In this document: positions 59,878-64,000 of the stretch, piece after piece | How the letters are laid out: the number at the start of each line of letters is the position of its first letter | Numbering within the stretch: the stretch's first letter is position 1 | DNA from: Glycomyces albidus | GTDB lineage: Bacteria > Actinomycetota > Actinomycetes > Mycobacteriales > Micromonosporaceae | Direction of reading: 5' to 3' | Length of the DNA: 64,000 nucleotides | Assembly (NCBI RefSeq): GCF_009451885.1 | Contig: NZ_WIAO01000004.1 | Coordinates: forward strand, 204,609-268,608 | Program-made: the position numbers and the translations under genes | Notes under the pieces: model-generated | Database searches by the model: none | Told to the model about the DNA's origin: nothing | What the model saw: only the letters and a program-made list of their open reading frames with translations

Positions 59878-62724
59878 TCACGCGTTCTCGGCCAGGGCGT
59901 CCTCGATGAGCTTCCGGTGGTCGGCGTGCTCGACGGGGTCCAGCCGGTCGAGGACCCGCGCGGCCGCCGCGGCGGCGCCGCCGGCGTCGCCCGCCTCGCC
60001 GAGCAGGCGCATCAGCCGCAGGACGGCCGGGACCTCGCGGTCGTCGAACGGGCCCTCGGCGAACACCGCGAGCGCTTCGCGGAGCAGCTCCCGCCCGTCC
60101 GCGCCGTCGCCGACGCGGTCGAAGGGGGCGTGGTCGAAGGGGACGCGGTCGAAGTGCTGGAGCAGCGTCTCGGCGAGTTCGAGGCGGCACGCGTCCCGGT
60201 AGGACGGCGGGCCCTCCTCGCCGCGCCAGTCCGCGCGCAGCTCCTCCTCGAGTGCCGCGAACGCGGCGGCCGCGGCCTCCTCGTCGGCGTCGCCGGACTC
60301 CGCGTCGACCCGCAGCCCGGCGCGGATCGAGCGGGCGGCCATCGGCAGCGACCCCAGCTCGCGCCAGGCGTTCTCGGCGCGGCGGAAGGCGAGGACCGCG
60401 TCCTCCTCGGCCCACATCCGGTCGAGCAGTTCCCCGGCCCGGTGCGCCGTCCGCGCGTACCGGGCCGCGTCCGGGTGGGCGACGCCGGTGTCCATGAGCC
60501 GCAGCGCCTCCAGGGCGTGCTCGGCGGCCTGCTCCACGTCGCCGAGCCGCTCGCAGGCGTCGGCGAGCAGCGTGCGGGCGTCGACGGCCCGCCACTGCTC
60601 GCCCTCGGGCGCGTCCGCGAGCTCCTCGAGGACCGCTTCGAGGAGCGGGACGGCCGCGCCGTCGCGCTCCTGCATCGCCATCGCGAACCCGGCCAGGTGC
60701 CGGGCCGCGGTCGCGGTGACAATCGACCCGCAGCGGTCGTCGAGGTGGGCGGCCTTGACCGCGTACCGCTCGGCGCGGGGCCAGCGCCCCAGGTTGACCG
60801 CGGTCTCGGCGGCCGTGAAGTGGAGCGCGGCGGCCGTCCGGTCCGGGGTTGCCGCGGGGATGACGGCGATGGCGTCCTCGGCGGTCTCGAGCGCCTCCTC
60901 GAAGCGGCCCTCGCGGCGGAGCGCGGCGGCGTGGTAGATCGCGAGGACGACCATCTCGTGCGGGTGGCCTGCGGCGCGGGCGAGTTCGTAGCCCGAGCGG
61001 ACCGCGGCGCGGCCCTCCTCCTCCGACGCCGCGAGCATCGCCGCCACCATGCAGAGGCGGGCGCGGGCCTCGGTGAGGCCGCGTTCACCGGGCCTGGCGG
61101 CGAGTTCGGCGTCGAGGCCGCGGATCGCTTCGCGCAGGCGCGGGTCCGGTTCGCCGCCGAGCGGCCGGGCGGCCTGGGCGAGGGCGGACCAGGCGGCGGT
61201 GCGGGTCCGCAGGGAGTGGACCGGGTCGTCGGCGGCGAGCCGCTCGGCGTCGTCGAGGAGGCGCTCGGCCTCGGCCCGAAGGGCCTCGGGGTCGTCGGGG
61301 TGGCGGGTGGCGAGGGTGGAGGCGTCGAGCGAGAGCGCTTTGCCCTCGTGGCCGGCCTTGCGGAGGAGGGCGGCGGCCCGCTCCGCGAGGTCGCGGCTCG
61401 CATCGGGGTCGGTGGCGTCGTTGAGGCGCTGGACGAGCACTGCGGCCTCGTCGGCGGGTTCGAGTGCGGTGCCGAGCCGGTCGGCCAGGTCGCCGACGCG
61501 GCGCCAGTGCTCGAGGCGGTCGGCGGCGAAGGCGTCCGAGGCGGCGCGGGCGTCGGCGAGGAGCCGTTCCAGGTCCGCGGCGGTCGACCCGGAGGGCCGG
61601 GGGGCCGGCGGCCGGGCGGCGGCGGTCCGGATGCCGAGGGGCAGGTGCGGGTGGGCGCCGGTGAACCGGACGCGGTCGGCGGAGCGGCGCGACTGGACGT
61701 CGTTGCCGTTGCGGAGGTCGAAGCGCGCGCCGATCTCGCGCCGCTCGGCGTCGACCCGGTCGTGGAGGGCGCCGGCGGGCGCGGGTGCGCCGTCGGGCCC
61801 GGGCAGGACGGCGTCGCCGTGGCCGCGGGCGGCGAGGGCGGCGCAGGTGAGCTGCACGGATTCGAGGAGCCGGAGGCGGAACATCGGGTCGAGGGCGGCG
61901 GTGAACAGGTGCGGCCGGGAGGAGAGGAGCTCGACCGCGCGGGCCTCGTTGCCGGTGAGGGCGCAGAAGCGCACGTGGTCGGCGAACGGGAGGACCATCT
62001 GGTCCTTGCCGTCGATGAGGCGCCAGCCGTGCAGGTGGTTCGCGCGGGCCTGCTCGAGCTCGCCGAGGCGCACCAGCGGGAGCAGGGACGCGGCGAGGGT
62101 CGCGTGCGGCTGGTTCGGGCAGGTCATGTCGCCGCGCAGGATCGGCTCCCAGAGGGCGAAGGCCCCGTCGTGGTCGCCGGCGTTCGCGCATATAGCGCCG
62201 AGGGAGTGGCGGACGCACGGCTCGCAGTCGTCGGTGTAGTCCGGTTCGGTCGCGTCGAGGACGGCGAGGGCCCGGGCGGTGCGCGCGTCGTCGCCGAGGT
62301 GGACGGCGAGCACGAGCTCGCCCAGGTGGACGGGGTAGAGCGGGCGGCCGGCCTCGGCGTAGAAGCCGTGCATCCGGTCGATGAACTCCTCGATCGACGC
62401 GAGGGGGACGTCGGGGCGCTCGAGCATCCGCTCGACGTTGTTGTGCATCCACCAGTAGACGGTGTTGAGGATGGGCTCGTCGAACCACTCGGGGGCGGTC
62501 TGGAGGTTGCGGAACAGCCGCGCGAACGCCGTCAGGTGCCGCAGGGAGTCCTCGGACCACCGGTAGGAGGCGAGGATCGCGGCGAGGACCTCGTTGAGCA
62601 GCGGCTGCTCGCCGGCGGCGTCGACGGCTTCCAGGAGCGCCTCGAGCGCGACGGTCCTGGCCTCGCCCGGGGGTTCGGCGGTGATGCGGTCGAAGGTGTC
62701 GCGCAGCTGCGAGGTGTCCGGCAT
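59878..62724 (-). CDS. Large tetratricopeptide-repeat protein of unknown function
   Basis: A 948-residue protein starting MPDTSQLRDTFDRI at the ATG complementary to 62722-62724. It has no signal peptide, enzyme domain or membrane helix. The N-terminal half (about 1-330) is helical with Trp-rich pairs (WWMHNN). The rest is a series of helical hairpins with TPR spacing, such as YELARAAGHPHEMVVLAIYHAAALRREGRFEEALETAEDAI, AERYAVKAAHLDDRCG and LADACERLGDVEQAAEHALEALRLMD. A Pro/Arg/Gly linker lies near residues 375-395. The pattern is typical of scaffolding or sensing proteins of unknown partners. Length and TPR content support a real gene. Confidence 0.85.
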   Translation of the reverse strand: MPDTSQLRDTFDRITAEPPGEARTVALEALLEAVDAAGEQPLLNEVLAAILASYRWSEDSLRHLTAFARLFRNLQTAPEWFDEPILNTVYWWMHNNVERMLERPDVPLASIEEFIDRMHGFYAEAGRPLYPVHLGELVLAVHLGDDARTARALAVLDATEPDYTDDCEPCVRHSLGAICANAGDHDGAFALWEPILRGDMTCPNQPHATLAASLLPLVRLGELEQARANHLHGWRLIDGKDQMVLPFADHVRFCALTGNEARAVELLSSRPHLFTAALDPMFRLRLLESVQLTCAALAARGHGDAVLPGPDGAPAPAGALHDRVDAERREIGARFDLRNGNDVQSRRSADRVRFTGAHPHLPLGIRTAAARPPAPRPSGSTAADLERLLADARAASDAFAADRLEHWRRVGDLADRLGTALEPADEAAVLVQRLNDATDPDASRDLAERAAALLRKAGHEGKALSLDASTLATRHPDDPEALRAEAERLLDDAERLAADDPVHSLRTRTAAWSALAQAARPLGGEPDPRLREAIRGLDAELAARPGERGLTEARARLCMVAAMLAASEEEGRAAVRSGYELARAAGHPHEMVVLAIYHAAALRREGRFEEALETAEDAIAVIPAATPDRTAAALHFTAAETAVNLGRWPRAERYAVKAAHLDDRCGSIVTATAARHLAGFAMAMQERDGAAVPLLEAVLEELADAPEGEQWRAVDARTLLADACERLGDVEQAAEHALEALRLMDTGVAHPDAARYARTAHRAGELLDRMWAEEDAVLAFRRAENAWRELGSLPMAARSIRAGLRVDAESGDADEEAAAAAFAALEEELRADWRGEEGPPSYRDACRLELAETLLQHFDRVPFDHAPFDRVGDGADGRELLREALAVFAEGPFDDREVPAVLRLMRLLGEAGDAGGAAAAAARVLDRLDPVEHADHRKLIEDALAENA

Positions 62725-62791
62725 GAGGGCGTTCCATTGCGGCAGGGGACGGGGTGTCTGGCAGTGTGCCACAAGCGGTCCACACCGTCGG

Positions 62792-62820
62792 CGCGCCCGG
62801 GCCGGTGCGGCCCGGGCGCG
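62792..62820 (-). terminator. Hairpin after the DUF6069-like gene
   Basis: A 12-bp perfect stem CGCGCCCGGGCC / GGCCCGGGCGCG with a 5-base loop, located six bases beyond the leftward stop and before the TPR gene start. Confidence 0.7.
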
Positions 62821-62825
62821 GCGCC

Positions 62826-63257
62826 TCACGCCTCGGCGGGCCGGCGGGGCCTGGCGAAGACGGGCACGAGGATCGCGGCGACGACGACGTGCATGAGGAT
62901 CAGGACGATCCGCGTGCCGGTGGTGGCCTCGGTGTAGAACGGCGGGACCATCTCGACCGCGAACACGACGGCGGCGCCGATGAGCCACAGCAGCACGGCC
63001 TTTCGGGGTGCGAACCGGTCGAGGAGCGCGCGGGCGATCCAGCCGAGCCCGCCCGCGAGGAGGGTCATCAGGGCCCCGGCGGCGAAGCCGACCTCGATCG
63101 GGTCCTGTCCGGGGTTGGCGGCGCGCATCTCGACGCCGGCCGCCGCGGCGATCACGGCGGTGAGGCCGGTCGCGACGGCGGCGGCCGCGAGGGCGATGAG
63201 CCGGGCGCGCCAGACGGGGGCGGCCTTGGGGTTGACGGCGGTGTCGGTCTCGGTCAC
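62826..63257 (-). CDS. DUF6069-like small membrane protein
   Basis: A 143-residue protein with four hydrophobic helices: about 20-42 (LIALAAAAVATGLTAVIAAAA), 55-75 (VGFAAGALMTLLAGGLGWIA), 88-107 (KAVLLWLIGAAVVFAVEMVPP) and 113-136. The loop GVEMRAANPGQDPIEVG and the RALLDRFAPRK turn fit the actinobacterial DUF6069 family. The GTG complementary to 63255-63257 is preferred because GGAG lies eight bases upstream; the frame is open 23 codons further. Function unknown. Confidence 0.75.
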   Translation of the reverse strand: MTETDTAVNPKAAPVWRARLIALAAAAVATGLTAVIAAAAGVEMRAANPGQDPIEVGFAAGALMTLLAGGLGWIARALLDRFAPRKAVLLWLIGAAVVFAVEMVPPFYTEATTGTRIVLILMHVVVAAILVPVFARPRRPAEA

Positions 63258-64000
63258 GGGGTGTCTCCAACTGTCTCGAATCGGGGGAACACCGTCGACG
63301 GTAGTTCCGGCCGCGCCCGACGCCAATCCGCGAGCGTCCTCGCTTCATGTCCGATCGTCCCAGCTCGGGTCGGGTCCGGGCCGGTCGTGTTGCACCCTTG
63401 GCCACTTGAGCGCCCGATACGCGACCCACGACCCTCCCTTCACCGACCTCGGACGCCACCCCGCGGCAGCACCGAAGAGCGGGAGTCGGTTTGAGGCCTG
63501 GTTGTGAGCTGAGAGCCTGCGCGGGTTGCGGTCAGGGCGGCAGCGACGAAGGGGGCGGGAGTCCTGTGCGGGGCTCGGGGGCGTGTTGCCGGTTCGCGCG
63601 GGCTGGGGTCAGGGCGGCGGCGACGAAAGCCGGTGCATGGCGCAGGTTCGGGGGCGTGCTGCGGGTGCATCCGGGTCGGGGTCAGAGCGGGCGACGAGGG
63701 AGTGTCGGCTGGGCGGGTGTTCGAGGCTCGGGCCGGGGCCGGTTGCGCTCGCCCCGGGCTCGGGTTCTGGCCATATCGCTTGGGCCGCTTGGCGACTGGT
63801 GCTCGAATGTGAGTGTTCTGTGCGCGTGTGGCGTGTGGGTGATGACGGTGTCGCACAGGGGTGCGATACTTGAGGTACGCACAGGGACAGGGAGTTCGGT
63901 GCAGGTGCAGGGCGGTGCAAGCAGACTGAGACAAGCCTCTGGCCGGCCGGTAGACCACACTGACTTCGAGGCAGGGCCCCCGACGCAAGCGGTCGGATCC
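63258..64000. other. 743-base gap at window end with degenerate repeats, no convincing gene
   Basis: A unit containing GTCAGGGCGGCAGCGACGAA recurs at about 63531 (GTCAGGGCGG), 63608 (GTCAGGGCGG) and 63681 (GTCAGAGCGG), a degenerate tandem repeat of roughly 75 bases. Both strands have open frames, but their translations are Pro/Arg/His- or Gly/Arg-rich with no domain and no ribosome-binding site. I see no RNA gene. Confidence 0.5.

Noticed and set aside
59917..62937. A 1006-codon open frame opposite the TPR gene
   Set aside because: It is the antisense shadow of the TPR gene, with low-complexity Gly/Val/Glu translation and no ribosome-binding site.
63440..63988. A 182-codon minus-strand frame near the window end
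   Set aside because: The product is Pro/Arg/Thr/His-rich with no hydrophobic core, lies over degenerate repeats and lacks a credible ribosome-binding site.

Overview
The window is chromosomal DNA from a high-GC Gram-positive bacterium (Actinomycetota). Support comes from strong G/C third-position bias, GTG/TTG starts, an actinobacterial-type DapD, a Mycobacterium-type FolP2 paralogue, a DUF3117 protein, TatB next to an HtrA protease, and a Streptomyces-type secreted family 19 chitinase. Genus cannot be fixed from the sequence alone; a filamentous soil actinomycete is the best guess. I saw no rRNA, tRNA, CRISPR array, insertion sequence or prophage. Strand switches are frequent and most convergent gene pairs are separated by a perfect GC hairpin.

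Layout. 1-5 kb: 5' end of mfd (minus strand), a DUF457 membrane hydrolase, an arylamine N-acetyltransferase, a TrmH/SpoU RNA methyltransferase and a SLOG-type Rossmann protein. 5-12.9 kb: ppc, an APS kinase fused to a sulfurylase-like domain that appears to have lost its active site, a VKOR-like oxidoreductase, an SDR enzyme, an AMMECR1 protein and a PhzF-like protein. 13-27.5 kb: a conserved actinobacterial block, as I recall the M. tuberculosis Rv1201c-Rv1229c neighbourhood: mrp, dapD, dapE, a LOG protein, folP2, a DivIVA-domain protein, DUF3117, htrA and tatB. Inside this block sit a Uma2 protein, an M18 aminopeptidase and an unusual FtsK/EccC-like ATPase with a coiled-coil membrane partner. 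27.7-32.8 kb: a DUF4190 protein, an amidohydrolase, ffh and amt, in the usual actinobacterial order but without the glnB and glnD genes expected between amt and ffh.

33-44.5 kb is accessory: a LacI regulator with a palindromic operator and a cytoplasmic clan-A glycoside hydrolase, a second Uma2 gene with a promoter region homologous to the first, an aldo/keto reductase, mscL, two tandem VOC proteins, a VapBC pair, a secreted glycerophosphodiesterase, and a TetR/aldo-keto reductase divergon with tandem operators. 44.9-63.3 kb: an ABC exporter, a CASTOR/POLLUX-type channel, an FxLD-type protein methyltransferase without a lanthipeptide cluster, several hypothetical membrane or secreted proteins, an alpha/beta hydrolase, a methyltransferase, a LysE exporter, a PrsW-like protease with a coupled membrane partner, a VOC protein, DUF2071, the chitinase, a large TPR protein and a DUF6069 protein. 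The last 740 bases hold only degenerate tandem repeats and no convincing gene.

The most unusual items are the FtsK/EccC-like ATPase cluster (20.5-24.7 kb), the degenerate sulfurylase-APS kinase fusion, the amt-ffh junction lacking PII genes, the 13-bp tandem repeat that re-supplies the dapD stop codon in all frames, and the two Uma2 loci that share a conserved promoter.
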